A DNA stretch of 64,000 bases from Streptomyces sp. GQFP (GCF_021545335.1 NZ_CP089312.1:3782001-3846000); one strand, 5' to 3'. Counted from the first letter of the stretch, positions 7,588-15,523 are shown. Notes: generated by a model not told the origin, from the sequence alone. Made by a program: numbers and translations.

Positions 7588-8814
7588 ATGAGCGCTGCAA
7601 CCCCTTCCACCGAGCGCCGGGTCTCCGCCCGAGTCGGCGCGATCTCCGAGTCCGCCACCCTCGCCGTGGACGCCAAGGCCAAGGCCCTGAAGGCCGCCGG
7701 GCGCCCGGTGATCGGCTTCGGCGCCGGTGAACCGGACTTCCCGACCCCGGACTACATCGTCCAGGCCGCCGTCGAGGCCTGCTCGAACCCGAAGTACCAC
7801 CGCTACACACCGGCCGGTGGTCTCCCCGAGCTGAAGGCCGCGATCGTCGCCAAGACGCTCCGCGACTCGAACTACGAGGTGGACGCCTCCCAGGTCCTGA
7901 TCACCAACGGCGGCAAGCAGGCCATCTACAACGCCTTTGCCGCGATCCTCGACCCGGGCGACGAGGTCATCGTCCCGGCCCCGTACTGGACGACGTACCC
8001 GGAATCGATCCGTCTCGCCGGCGGTGTCCCGGTCGAGGTCGTCGCGGACGAGACCACCGGCTACCGGGTCAGCGTGGAGCAGCTGGAGGCGGCCCGCACC
8101 GAGCGGACGAAGGTCGTCCTGTTCGTCTCCCCCTCCAACCCGACCGGCGCGGTCTACAGCGCCGAGGACACCGAGGCGATCGGCCGCTGGGCCGTGGAGC
8201 ACGGCCTGTGGGTGCTGACGGACGAGATCTACGAGCACCTCGTCTACGGCGACGCCAAGTTCACCTCGCTCCCCGCGATCCTCCCCGAGCTGCGCGACAA
8301 GTGCATCGTCGTCAACGGCGTCGCCAAGACGTACGCCATGACGGGCTGGCGGGTCGGCTGGATCATCGGCCCGAAGGACGTCGTCAAGGCGGCGACCAAC
8401 CTCCAGTCGCACGCCACCTCGAACGTCTCCAACGTGGCCCAGATCGCCGCCCTCGCCGCCGTCTCCGGCAACCTGGACGCGGTCGCGGAGATGCGGGTGG
8501 CCTTCGACCGCCGCCGCCACACCATCGTGCGCATGCTCAACGAGATCGACGGCGTGGTCTGCCCGGAGCCCGAGGGCGCCTTCTACGTCTACCCGTCGGT
8601 GAAGGCCCTCCTGGGCAAGGAGATCCGCGGCAAGCGCCCGCAGGACTCGGTCGAGCTGGCCGCGCTGATCCTGGACGAGGTCGAGGTGGCCGTCGTACCG
8701 GGTGAGGCGTTCGGCACACCGGGCTATCTGCGTCTGTCGTACGCCCTGGGCGACGAGGACCTCGTCGAGGGCATCAGCCGCGTACAGAAGCTGCTGGCCG
8801 AGGCGACGGACTGA
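7588..8814 (+). CDS. aspC: Pyridoxal-phosphate aminotransferase, aspartate aminotransferase type
   Basis: Class I aminotransferase, most likely aspartate:2-oxoglutarate aminotransferase linking the TCA cycle to aspartate and glutamate. The 408-residue product has the fold-type I signatures: VIGFGAGEPDFPTPDY, ITNGGKQAIYNAF, VSPSNPTGAVYS, TDEIYEHLVY, and the PLP lysine at about residue 247 in NGVAKTYAMTGWRVGW; the substrate-carboxylate Arg is in GYLRLSYALG near the C-terminus. Start is uncertain: ATGs at 7579 and 7588 both lie far from the GGAGG at 7558-7562. Prephenate aminotransferase activity is an alternative. A strong terminator follows. Confidence 0.9.
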   Translation: MSAATPSTERRVSARVGAISESATLAVDAKAKALKAAGRPVIGFGAGEPDFPTPDYIVQAAVEACSNPKYHRYTPAGGLPELKAAIVAKTLRDSNYEVDASQVLITNGGKQAIYNAFAAILDPGDEVIVPAPYWTTYPESIRLAGGVPVEVVADETTGYRVSVEQLEAARTERTKVVLFVSPSNPTGAVYSAEDTEAIGRWAVEHGLWVLTDEIYEHLVYGDAKFTSLPAILPELRDKCIVVNGVAKTYAMTGWRVGWIIGPKDVVKAATNLQSHATSNVSNVAQIAALAAVSGNLDAVAEMRVAFDRRRHTIVRMLNEIDGVVCPEPEGAFYVYPSVKALLGKEIRGKRPQDSVELAALILDEVEVAVVPGEAFGTPGYLRLSYALGDEDLVEGISRVQKLLAEATD

Positions 8815-8831
8815 ACCTCGTGATGTGAGTG

Positions 8832-8856
8832 GGCCGCTTCCCTCCGGGAAGCGGCC
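8832..8856 (+). terminator. Intrinsic terminator after aspC
   Basis: A perfect 11-bp stem GGCCGCTTCCC/GGGAAGCGGCC with a 3-nt loop, followed by TTCTTTC, 17 nt past the stop. Confidence 0.85.
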
Positions 8857-8938
8857 TTCTTTCGTCTCTCAGTGCGAGCAAGACCACGTTCAGGGAAAGC
8901 GCTACCGATCCGGGCGAGAGGTACGGCAGGATCCTCGA

Positions 8939-9970
8939 ATGGAGCACGTACGTGATGTCTCTGAACTGCCGAAAGCCCATCTGCACCTGCACTTCACCGG
9001 GTCGATGCGTTCCGCGACCCTGCTGGAACTGGCCGACAAGTACGGTGTGCGGCTGCCCGAGGCGCTGACCGACGCCCTCACCAGCGGCGAACCACCGAAA
9101 CTCCGGGCGACCGACGAGCGGGGCTGGTTCCGTTTCCAGCGGCTCTATGACGCGGCCCGGTCCTGTCTGCGCGAGCCCGAGGACATCCAGCGGCTGGTCC
9201 GCGAAGCCGCCGAGGAGGACCGCAGAGACGGTTCGGGCTGGCTGGAGATCCAGGTCGACCCGACCTCGTACGCCCCTCGCCTGGGCGGTCTCATCCCGGC
9301 GCTGGAGGTCATCCTGGACGCGGTGGAGACCGCGGGCCGGGAGACCGGCATCGGGATGCGGGTCCTGGTGGCCGCGAACCGCATGAAGCACCCCTTGGAC
9401 GCGCGCACGCTGGCCCGGCTGGCCGTGCGGTACGCGGACCGGGGTGTCGTCGGCTTCGGGCTCTCGAACGACGAACGGCGGGGCATGGCCCGGGACTTCG
9501 ACCGGGCCTTCGCCATCGCGCGCGAGGGCGGCCTGCTGTCGGCCCCGCACGGCGGTGAGCTGACGGGCCCGGCGTCGGTCCGCGACTGCCTGGACGACCT
9601 GCACGCGTCCCGGATCGGCCACGGCGTCCGGGCGGCGGAGGACCCGCGCCTGCTGAAACGCCTCGCGGACCGCCAGATCACCTGCGAGGTCTGCCCGGCG
9701 TCGAACGTCGCCCTGGGCGTGTACGAGAAGCCCGAGGACGTGCCCCTGCGCAAGCTCTTCGAGGCGGGCGTGCCGCTGGCCCTGGGCGCCGACGACCCGC
9801 TCCTCTTCGGTTCCCGCCTGGCGGCCCAGTACGAGATCGCCCGCCAGTACCACGCCTTCACGGACGCGGAACTGGCCGAACTGGCCCGGCAGTCGGTACG
9901 GGGTTCGGCGGCGCCGGAGGGTGTACGGGCGAAGCTCCTGGCGGGAATCGACGACTGGCTGGCCTCGTAG
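8939..9970 (+). CDS. Adenosine deaminase family protein
   Basis: Metal-dependent hydrolase of the adenosine/AMP deaminase family, 343 residues. Metal-site motifs are in order: HLHLHFTGS (HxH near residues 16-18), LSNDE, APHGGEL (family HAGE), RIGHGVRA, CEVCPASNVALGVY and ALGADDPLLFG (family TDDP). All catalytic residues appear present, but HGGE and GADDP differ from classical adenosine deaminases, so the substrate could be another purine nucleoside, such as aminodeoxyfutalosine of the menaquinone route. The ATG at 8939 gives the normal length; the frame is open further upstream without family similarity. It ends 12 nt from murB, which is convergent. Confidence 0.85.
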   Translation: MEHVRDVSELPKAHLHLHFTGSMRSATLLELADKYGVRLPEALTDALTSGEPPKLRATDERGWFRFQRLYDAARSCLREPEDIQRLVREAAEEDRRDGSGWLEIQVDPTSYAPRLGGLIPALEVILDAVETAGRETGIGMRVLVAANRMKHPLDARTLARLAVRYADRGVVGFGLSNDERRGMARDFDRAFAIAREGGLLSAPHGGELTGPASVRDCLDDLHASRIGHGVRAAEDPRLLKRLADRQITCEVCPASNVALGVYEKPEDVPLRKLFEAGVPLALGADDPLLFGSRLAAQYEIARQYHAFTDAELAELARQSVRGSAAPEGVRAKLLAGIDDWLAS

Positions 9971-9982
9971 CTCGTACGGGCC

Positions 9983-11062
9983 TTACAGGCTGACGCCGAC
10001 CGTCACCGGTTCGTTGACGAGGGTGACCCCGAAGGCGTCCCGGACCCCGGCGACGACCTCGCGGGCGAGGGCTAGCAGGTCCTCCGTGGTGGCCTGGCCC
10101 CGGTTGGTGAGGGCCAGGGTGTGCTTGGTGGAGATACGGGCGGGTCCGGTGCCGTACCCCTTGGTGAAGCCGGCCTTGTCGATCAGCCAGGCCGCCGAGG
10201 TCTTGGTGCGGCCCTCCTCCGCCGGGTAGGCGGGCGGTACGGCGTCGGCGCCGAGCCGCTCCGCCACGCGCGCGTGGAACGCGGCGAACTCGGCTTCCGT
10301 GAGGATCGGGTTGGTGAAGAAGGACCCGGCGGACCAGGTGTCGTGGTCCTCGGGGTCCAGGACCATCCCCTTGCCCGCGCGGAGCTTCAGCACGGTCTCA
10401 CGGGCCGCGTCCAGCGGCACCCGCTCGCCGGGCTCGACGCCGAGGGCACGGGCCGTCTCGGCGTACTTCAGGGGCGCCGACAGCCCGTCCGCGTCCTCCA
10501 GGGCGAAGCGGACGCGCAGGACGACATGGCGCTCGGGGTCGGCCTTGAAGCGGCTGTGGCGGTACGAGAAGGCGCAGTCGGCGCCCGTGAGGGTGACCGT
10601 CTCGCGGGCGACCCGGTCGTAGGCGACGACCTCGGTGATCGTCGAGGACACCTCCTGGCCGTAAGCGCCCACGTTCTGGATGGGCGTCGCACCGGCGGAG
10701 CCGGGGATCCCGGCGAGGCACTCGATCCCGGCAAGCCCGGCCTCGACCGTGCGTGCGACGGCGTCGGTCCACACCTCGCCGGCGGCCAGCTCCAGCCCAG
10801 TGCCGTCAAGGTCGAAGCCGGTCGTGGCGATCCGCAGAGCCGTCCCCGCGAACCCCTTGTCGCCGATGACCAGGTTGGAGCCGCCGCCGATGATCAGGAG
10901 CGGGGTCCCGGAGTCGTCGGCCTCGCGGACGGCGGCGATCACCTCGGCGTCGGTCGTCGCCGTGATCAGCCGGTCCGCGGGGCCGCCGAGCCGGAAGGTG
11001 GTCAGCGGGGCGAGGGGCGCGTCGTGGATTTCCTGCACGCGCCCAAGACTACGAGACCCCAC
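9983..11062 (-). CDS. murB: UDP-N-acetylenolpyruvoylglucosamine reductase
   Basis: MurB makes UDP-MurNAc, the second step of peptidoglycan precursor synthesis, using FAD and NADPH in the cytosol. The 359-residue product has the FAD-binding region LTTFRLGGPADRL, LLIIGGGSNLVIGDKGF, GIPGSAGATPIQNVGAYGQE, the tyrosine-containing SYRHSRFK, and the catalytic serine in AGSFFTNP. Length fits the larger (type I) MurB class. GTG 11062 is used; a second GTG at 11038 is possible, and neither has a clear ribosome site. It lies 22 nt after the hadB-like gene and is likely co-transcribed with hadA-hadB. Confidence 0.97.
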   Translation of the reverse strand: MGSRSLGRVQEIHDAPLAPLTTFRLGGPADRLITATTDAEVIAAVREADDSGTPLLIIGGGSNLVIGDKGFAGTALRIATTGFDLDGTGLELAAGEVWTDAVARTVEAGLAGIECLAGIPGSAGATPIQNVGAYGQEVSSTITEVVAYDRVARETVTLTGADCAFSYRHSRFKADPERHVVLRVRFALEDADGLSAPLKYAETARALGVEPGERVPLDAARETVLKLRAGKGMVLDPEDHDTWSAGSFFTNPILTEAEFAAFHARVAERLGADAVPPAYPAEEGRTKTSAAWLIDKAGFTKGYGTGPARISTKHTLALTNRGQATTEDLLALAREVVAGVRDAFGVTLVNEPVTVGVSL

Positions 11063-11084
11063 TGACAGTGCCCGACTGCCGGAC

Positions 11085-11513
11085 TCAGCTCAGCCGGACG
11101 ACGGCCCGGGACATGCCCAGCACCTTCTGTCCCGCGCACATGGCGAGGAGGTCGACACGGACCTTGTTGTCGTCGAGCTTGGCGCCGACCTTGCCGCTGA
11201 CCTCGATCGTCGCGCCCTGGTCGTCGTTGGGGACGACGACCGGCTTGGTGAAGCGGACGCCGTACTCGACGACCGCGCCCGGGTCGCCGACCCAGTCGGT
11301 GACGACGCGAATCGTCTCGGCCATGGTGAACATGCCGTGCGCGATGACGTCGGGCAGACCGACCTCGACGGCGAACCTCTCGTTCCAGTGGATGGGGTTG
11401 AAGTCCCCGGAGGCGCCCGCGTACTGGACGAGGGTGGCGCGGGTCACGGGGAAGGTCTGGGCGGGCAGCTCGGTGCCGACCTCGACCTCGTCGTAAGCGA
11501 TCTGCGTCGCCAT
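11085..11513 (-). CDS. MaoC-family (R)-specific enoyl hydratase/dehydratase, HadB-like
   Basis: A 142-residue hot-dog-fold protein of the MaoC dehydratase family. It contains GASGDFNPIHWNERFAVEVG, the hydratase motif with catalytic Asp (D in SGDFNPIHW) and His five residues on, and VIAHGMFTMAETIRVV. In mycobacteria the neighbouring HadA and HadB form the beta-hydroxyacyl-ACP dehydratase of FAS-II. Here the start codon overlaps the stop of the hadA-like gene (TGATG), so the two are coupled and likely make one heterodimer, with the catalytic residues in this subunit. Streptomyces lacks mycolic acids, so the substrate is open. Confidence 0.88.
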   Translation of the reverse strand: MATQIAYDEVEVGTELPAQTFPVTRATLVQYAGASGDFNPIHWNERFAVEVGLPDVIAHGMFTMAETIRVVTDWVGDPGAVVEYGVRFTKPVVVPNDDQGATIEVSGKVGAKLDDNKVRVDLLAMCAGQKVLGMSRAVVRLS

Positions 11514-11977
11514 CAGGCCTCGCCCTCCTCGGGGACCGCCGCGCGCGCGACGAGCTTGGTCCAGGCGGTCACGACGTGCTCGCCCGCCTCATCGTGGACC
11601 TCGCCGCGGATGTCGATGATCTCGTTGCCGGCCATGGACTTGATGGTCTCGATGGTCGAGGTGACGGTGAGCCGGTCGCCCGCGCGGACGGGCCGGACGT
11701 AGGCGAACTTCTGGTCCCCGTGCACCACTCGGCTGTAGTCCAGGCCGAGCCGCGGGTCCGCCACGACGTCTCCCGCCGCCTTGAAGGTGATGGCGAACAC
11801 AAAAGTGGGCGGGGCGATCACATCGGGATGACCGAGCGCCTTGGCGGCCTCCGGGTCGGTGTAGACCGGGTTGGTGTCACCCACCGCGACCGCGAACTCG
11901 CGGATCTTCTCCCGGCCGACCTCATAGGGCTCGGTGGGCGGGTAGGACCGCCCCACGAAGGACTGGTCGAGCGCCAT
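11513..11977 (-). CDS. MaoC-like dehydratase N-terminal-type subunit, HadA-like (UPF0336)
   Basis: A 154-residue hot-dog-fold partner subunit. It begins MALDQSFVGRSYPPTEPYEV and shows REKIREFAVAVGDTNPVYTD, VIAPPTFVFAI and SRVVHGDQKFAYVRPVRAGD, typical of the UPF0336/HadA family, which lacks the hydratase catalytic Asp-His motif and instead helps bind the acyl chain. The ATG at 11977 has AGGAGG before it; an open frame to 12124 is leader. The order rpmG, hadA, hadB matches mycobacteria, where they sit beside secE-nusG. Three 12-nt direct repeats lie directly upstream. Confidence 0.88.
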   Translation of the reverse strand: MALDQSFVGRSYPPTEPYEVGREKIREFAVAVGDTNPVYTDPEAAKALGHPDVIAPPTFVFAITFKAAGDVVADPRLGLDYSRVVHGDQKFAYVRPVRAGDRLTVTSTIETIKSMAGNEIIDIRGEVHDEAGEHVVTAWTKLVARAAVPEEGEA

Positions 11978-11990
11978 GGACTCGGCACCT

Positions 11991-12026
11991 CCTGAGTGAT
12001 GTCCTGAGCGACGTTCTGAGTGATGC
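11991..12026 (-). repeat. Three tandem 12-nt repeats in the hadA leader
   Basis: CCTGAGTGATGT, CCTGAGCGACGT and TCTGAGTGATGC follow one another without gaps at 11991, 12003 and 12015, about 13 nt upstream of the hadA-like start. Their role is unknown. Confidence 0.75.
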
Positions 12027-12033
12027 AACGACG

Positions 12034-12068
12034 CGAGGCCGCCCCCCAACCAACAGGGGACGGCCTCG
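12034..12068 (-). terminator. Hairpin between rpmG and hadA-like gene
   Basis: CGAGGCCG (12034-12041) pairs with CGGCCTCG (12061-12068), with an inner CCCC/GGGG extension. It starts 20 nt past the rpmG stop and probably limits read-through from rpmG. Confidence 0.7.
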
Positions 12069-12087
12069 ACGTACGAGCCTGATGTAA

Positions 12088-12252
12088 CTATCGCGTTTCG
12101 CGGTGCGCGGTGTGCGCATTGCAACGCGGGCAGTGCTTCTTCATCTCCAGTCGGTCCGGGTTGTTACGCCGGTTCTTCTTGGTGATGTAGTTCCGCTCCT
12201 TGCACTCCACGCAGGCCAGCGTGATCTTCGGGCGGACGTCGGTGGCAGCCAC
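12088..12252 (-). CDS. rpmG: 50S ribosomal protein L33, zinc-binding (C+) form
   Basis: A 54-residue protein starting at GTG 12252: VAATDVRPKITLACVECKER, then NYITKKNRRNNPDRLEMKKH and CPRCNAHTAHRETR. The two CxxC pairs (C14/C17 and C41/C44) form the zinc site of the C+ type. Many Streptomyces carry a second, zinc-free L33 elsewhere, controlled by Zur; none is seen in this window. AAGGAG lies 8 nt before the start. It lies downstream of tRNA-Thr and tRNA-Met on the same strand. Confidence 0.97.
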   Translation of the reverse strand: MAATDVRPKITLACVECKERNYITKKNRRNNPDRLEMKKHCPRCNAHTAHRETR

Positions 12253-12340
12253 AGGAGTGCTCCTTGACGAACGGATGGGACGATGAACGCATAAAAGAGT
12301 AGCCGATCGAAGGACCGACCCCGCAATCGGCTACTGTCAG

Positions 12341-12413
12341 TAGCGGTGACCGGACTTGAACCGGTGACACAGCGATTATGAGCCGCTTGCTCTACCGACT
12401 GAGCTACACCGCT
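12341..12413 (-). tRNA. tRNA-Met (anticodon CAT)
   Basis: Cloverleaf on the minus strand: acceptor AGCGGTG/CACCGCT fully paired, D-arm GCTCAGTCGGTAGAGC, anticodon CAT, T-arm GGTTCAAGTCC, discriminator A, no encoded CCA. The paired first base argues for elongator rather than initiator tRNA-Met. Confidence 0.96.
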
Positions 12414-12459
12414 GTGATGCGATCGGACCCCGCCTTGCGACGGGGACCTCTCACACCAG

Positions 12460-12532
12460 AGCCCCAATACGGAATCGAACCGTAGACCTTCTCCTTACCA
12501 TGGAGACGCTCTACCGACTGAGCTATTGGGGC
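12460..12532 (-). tRNA. tRNA-Thr (anticodon GGT)
   Basis: Cloverleaf on the minus strand: acceptor GCCCCAA/TTGGGGC, D-arm GCTCAGTCGGTAGAGC, anticodon stem TCTCC/GGAGA with loop ATGGTAA (anticodon GGT), T-arm GGTTCGATTCC, discriminator T. It is the first gene of the tRNA-Thr, tRNA-Met, rpmG run. Confidence 0.97.
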
Positions 12533-12543
12533 GAGCGATGAAG

Positions 12544-12573
12544 ACATTACACGCTCGGCTGCCGTTCACCCAA
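12544..12573 (-). promoter_or_regulatory. Probable promoter of tRNA-Thr/tRNA-Met/rpmG
   Basis: On the minus strand TTGGGT (12573-12568) and TAATGT (12549-12544) are 18 nt apart, predicting a start about 5 nt before the tRNA-Thr gene. The rest of the gap 12533-12845 (C-rich, pyrimidine-biased on the plus strand) shows no gene. Confidence 0.5.
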
Positions 12574-12845
12574 ATCCGTTTCGCGGCCCCCGTCCCGCCC
12601 TGTTCCGGCCCCCGATCCGCACTCCTCCCGGACGCCGAAAACCCCTCCCCCAACAGCCCCGAAGCCCCCTCCCGAAACCGCCCCCACACCCCCCTCGCCA
12701 GGGATCTTTCCCGTCCGGCGGACCACACCGGTACGACTATTCCGCTCCTCCGCAACACGGACGGATGCCCGCCCTAGGCTCGACTCACTCTGCGTGATCT
12801 TGTGTCCCCATCTTGCGCGCAGCCGCCCCCGAGCACAGGAGCGCG

Positions 12846-14087
12846 ATGCCCGACAGCCAGCCGCAGCCGCCCCACTCCTCGTCGCCCGCTTCCTCGGGCG
12901 ATCCGGCGGCGCTCCTCCTCTGCGGCGCGCGTCTCACCGACGGCCGGACCGTGGACGTACGGCTGGGCGGCGGTCGTATCGAGGCGGTCGGCACGGTCGG
13001 CAGCCTCAGCGCGTACGCCACCTGCGTGGACCTCAGCGGCTACCTCCTCCTGCCGGCCCCCGCCGAACCGCACGCGCACGGCGACACGGCCCTGTCCGCC
13101 GACGCCGACGGCCCGGTCTCGTACGACCCGCAGGACGTCCAGCGCCGGGCCACCGAGGCCGCGCTGCTCCAACTCGGCCACGGGGCCACGGCGTCGCGCT
13201 CACACGTGCGAATCGGCGACGTACCGGGCCTTGGCGCGCTGGCCGCCGTACTGCAGGCACGACGGGCGCTGCGCGGCCTCGCCGAGCTGACGGCGGTGGC
13301 CATGCCACGGGTGCTGACCGGCGCCGCCGGGGCGGACGGGCTGGCGATGCTGCGGGACGCGGTGAAGATGGGCGCGTCGGTGGTGGGCGGCTGCCCGGAC
13401 CGCGACCCCGATCCGACCGGCTATGTCGAAGCGGTCCTGGAGGTCGCCTCCGAGCACGGCTGCCCGGTCGATCTGCACACGGACGGTGACGACCCGGCCC
13501 GGCTGGCCCGCCTCGCGGCGATGGCGGGCGGTCTGCGTCCCGGTGTGACGATCGGCCCCTGCGGCGGCCTCGGCCGACTGCCCGCCGAGGTGGCCTCACG
13601 GGCCGCGGACCAGCTGGCGGCGGCGGGCGTGACGGTGGCGTGCCTCCCGCAGGGCGGCTGCGGGGGCGCTGAGCGCCGTGCGACGGCTCCGGTACGGCTG
13701 CTGCGGGCGGCCGGGGTCCGGGTGGCGGCGGGCAGCGGCGCGCTCCGGGACGTGGCGAACCCGGTGGGTCGCGGGGACCCCTTGGAGGCGGCGTATCTGC
13801 TCGCCTCCCGTCACGGTCTGCGCCCGGAGGAGGCGTACGACGCCGTGAGCACGTCTGCGCGGGCGGTGCTCGGCCTGCCGGAGGTCCGCGTGGAGGCGGG
13901 TTTCCCGGCGGAACTCCTGGCGGTCCGGGGCGACCGCCTGGCCGGCGCGCTGTCCCTGGCCTACAGCCGAATCGTGGTGCACAGGGGGCGCGTTGTGGCA
14001 CGGACGAGCGCGGTACGGGAGTACTGCAACACCCCGGCAGCGGCGGCCCTGGATCTGCCGAGGCAGGGGCGTACGGAGCTGTCGTGA
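12846..14087 (+). CDS. Amidohydrolase, cytosine-deaminase-like
   Basis: A 413-residue TIM-barrel amidohydrolase. The N-terminal beta-sandwich (LLLCGARLTDGRTVDVRLGG) precedes the metal motif EPHAHGDTALS (the family HxH), then VDLHTDGDD and a C-terminal AYDAVSTSARAVLGLPEVR ending with a second sandwich half. Two family metal ligands look altered: the usual HCxH-like segment reads IGPCGGLGRLP, and the final Asp region reads AAGSGALRDVANP. It may therefore have shifted substrate or lost activity. The start ATG has AGGAG 5 nt upstream. Cytosine deaminase or an N-acyl-amino-acid deacetylase relative is possible; function is uncertain. Confidence 0.75.
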   Translation: MPDSQPQPPHSSSPASSGDPAALLLCGARLTDGRTVDVRLGGGRIEAVGTVGSLSAYATCVDLSGYLLLPAPAEPHAHGDTALSADADGPVSYDPQDVQRRATEAALLQLGHGATASRSHVRIGDVPGLGALAAVLQARRALRGLAELTAVAMPRVLTGAAGADGLAMLRDAVKMGASVVGGCPDRDPDPTGYVEAVLEVASEHGCPVDLHTDGDDPARLARLAAMAGGLRPGVTIGPCGGLGRLPAEVASRAADQLAAAGVTVACLPQGGCGGAERRATAPVRLLRAAGVRVAAGSGALRDVANPVGRGDPLEAAYLLASRHGLRPEEAYDAVSTSARAVLGLPEVRVEAGFPAELLAVRGDRLAGALSLAYSRIVVHRGRVVARTSAVREYCNTPAAAALDLPRQGRTELS

Positions 14088-14168
14088 GGTGAGTGCGGCC
14101 CCTGTGGGAGCTGTGCGGCGAAGGGTCTGTCCGGGCGTAGGGGTCCCTCCGGGCGTACGGTCGAAAGC

Positions 14169-14825
14169 ATGCGCATTGTCATAGCTGGAGGTCATGGTCA
14201 GATCGCGCTGCGGCTGGAGCGTCTGCTCGCCGGGCGCGGTGACGAGGTCGCGGGCATCGTCCGCCGCCCCGAACAGGGCGACGACCTGCGGGCGGCCGGC
14301 GCGGAACCGGTCGTGTGCGACCTGGAGTCGGCGTCGGTGGAGGAGGTCGCGGAGCTGCTGCGGGGCGCCGACGCGGCGGTCTTCGCGGCGGGCGCGGGCC
14401 CGGGCAGCGGCACGGCCCGCAAAGACACGGTGGACCGGGGAGCGGCGGTGCTGTTCGCGGACGCGGCGGTCCGGGCGGGGGTACGCCGGCACCTGGTCGT
14501 GTCGTCGATGGGCGCGGACCCGGCCCACCCGGGCGACGACGTCTTCGACGTCTACCTGCGCGCGAAGGGCGAGGCGGACGCATACGTCAGCGGCCTGGAC
14601 GCGCTCGACTGGACGATCCTGCGCCCCGGCGCCCTGACCAACGACGCCGGCACGGGCCGCGTACGCCTGGAGGCGGACACGGGTCGCGGCGCGATCCCCC
14701 GGGACGACGTGGCCGCCGTCCTCACGGAACTCCTGGACACCCCGGCGACGGCGGGCCTGACGCTGGAACTGATCGGCGGCTCGATGCCGGTGTCGGTGTC
14801 GGTGAAGTCGGTGGCCAGCAACTGA
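14169..14825 (+). CDS. SDR-type NAD(P)-binding protein (YwnB/YtfG-like)
   Basis: A 218-residue atypical short-chain dehydrogenase of the NAD(P)-binding, NmrA/HIM-TAG-like group. It starts with the Rossmann motif MRIVIAGGHGQIALRLERLL, has VVCDLES after the second strand, AVFAAGAGPGSG, the SSMGA segment in place of the catalytic Ser, and the YLRAKGEADAYV element with a YxxxK spacing. It ends in a low-complexity VSVSVKSV tail. Such proteins act as reductases or as redox-state sensors; which applies here cannot be told. It is 81 nt after the amidohydrolase and may be co-transcribed. Confidence 0.85.
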   Translation: MRIVIAGGHGQIALRLERLLAGRGDEVAGIVRRPEQGDDLRAAGAEPVVCDLESASVEEVAELLRGADAAVFAAGAGPGSGTARKDTVDRGAAVLFADAAVRAGVRRHLVVSSMGADPAHPGDDVFDVYLRAKGEADAYVSGLDALDWTILRPGALTNDAGTGRVRLEADTGRGAIPRDDVAAVLTELLDTPATAGLTLELIGGSMPVSVSVKSVASN

Positions 14826-14871
14826 GAAGTGGGCGAGGGCGAGGGGGCAGAAGAGAGAAGCGGGTGACAGG

Positions 14872-15114
14872 TCAGAAGAGGGGCAGCTGGCCGGGGAATT
14901 CCGGGACGACGTACCCGTCCAACGCGGGCTGGGCCGCCCCGAGTTCCGCCTGCCGCCGAGACCCGGGGCACGAGACGAGTTCACCACTCCCCCGGGCCCC
15001 CGGCGGATCGTGCCGAGCGAATCTCCCGGCGACGACAGCGATCTCCCGCCGGCACTCGGGACAGTGCCGGCGACGGGACGACGACGCGAACGACGGTCGT
15101 GACATCGATGACAT
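14872..15114 (-). CDS. Small conserved protein with a CPEC motif
   Basis: An 80-residue basic protein starting MSSMSRPSFASSSRRRHCPE and ending VVPEFPGQLPLF. It has one CxxC pair (CPEC) and a further Cys in ELVSCPGS, which could form a partial zinc site. Three ATGs lie close together (15132, 15114, 15105); 15114 is preferred because AGGGAGAG lies 7 nt upstream. I recall similar small proteins in Streptomyces but no known function. It is downstream of tRNA-Tyr on the same strand, past a strong terminator. Confidence 0.6.
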   Translation of the reverse strand: MSSMSRPSFASSSRRRHCPECRREIAVVAGRFARHDPPGARGSGELVSCPGSRRQAELGAAQPALDGYVVPEFPGQLPLF

Positions 15115-15157
15115 GGGGCCACTCTCCCTCATGACCCAGGCACGCGCTGACAACGAA

Positions 15158-15201
15158 AAGGCCCTCTTTTCTCTACGTTCCCGCAGAGAAAAGAGGGCCT
15201 T
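15158..15201 (-). terminator. Terminator after tRNA-Tyr
   Basis: A perfect 17-bp stem (15158-15174 with 15185-15201, 10-nt loop) a few nt past the 3' end of tRNA-Tyr. The minus-strand 3' arm carries TTTTC and ends in CCTT. It is one of the strongest hairpins in the window. Confidence 0.85.
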
Positions 15202-15206
15202 CAACG

Positions 15207-15288
15207 TGGCGGCGCCAGGGTTCGAACCTGGGTAGGCTGAGCCGGCAGATTTACAGTCTGCTCCCTTTGGCCGCTCGGGCACACCGCC
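15207..15288 (-). tRNA. tRNA-Tyr (anticodon GTA)
   Basis: A type II tRNA with a long variable arm: acceptor GGCGGTG/CGCCGCC (one U-G), anticodon loop CTGTAAA with GTA, variable arm between CCGGCTCAGCC and the T-arm, T-loop GGTTCGAACCC, discriminator A. No CCA is encoded. Confidence 0.97.
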
Positions 15289-15523
15289 AAGGTTTGCTGC
15301 CCTTCGAACCGCTTTTCGGCGGTGCTCCGTGGCAACGACGTAAACGATACCCGATGCACAGGGGTGCTTCGCCACTCGATTGAGCGGCGCTCGGGGGGTA
15401 GGGGGTGGCTAGGCTTATGCGGATGCGGCCCGGGACGTACGCCGGGCTCGGCTGCTGTCCCCACGCATGCCGAATCGCAACCCACAGATCCCGACAAGCA
15501 CCCCATACAAGGAGCCACAGGAC

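Noticed and set aside
13596..15122. 508-codon minus-strand frame opposite the amidohydrolase and NAD(P)-binding genes
   Set aside because: Arg/Pro-rich reading of the complementary strand, typical of Streptomyces third-position GC bias; real genes on the plus strand explain it.
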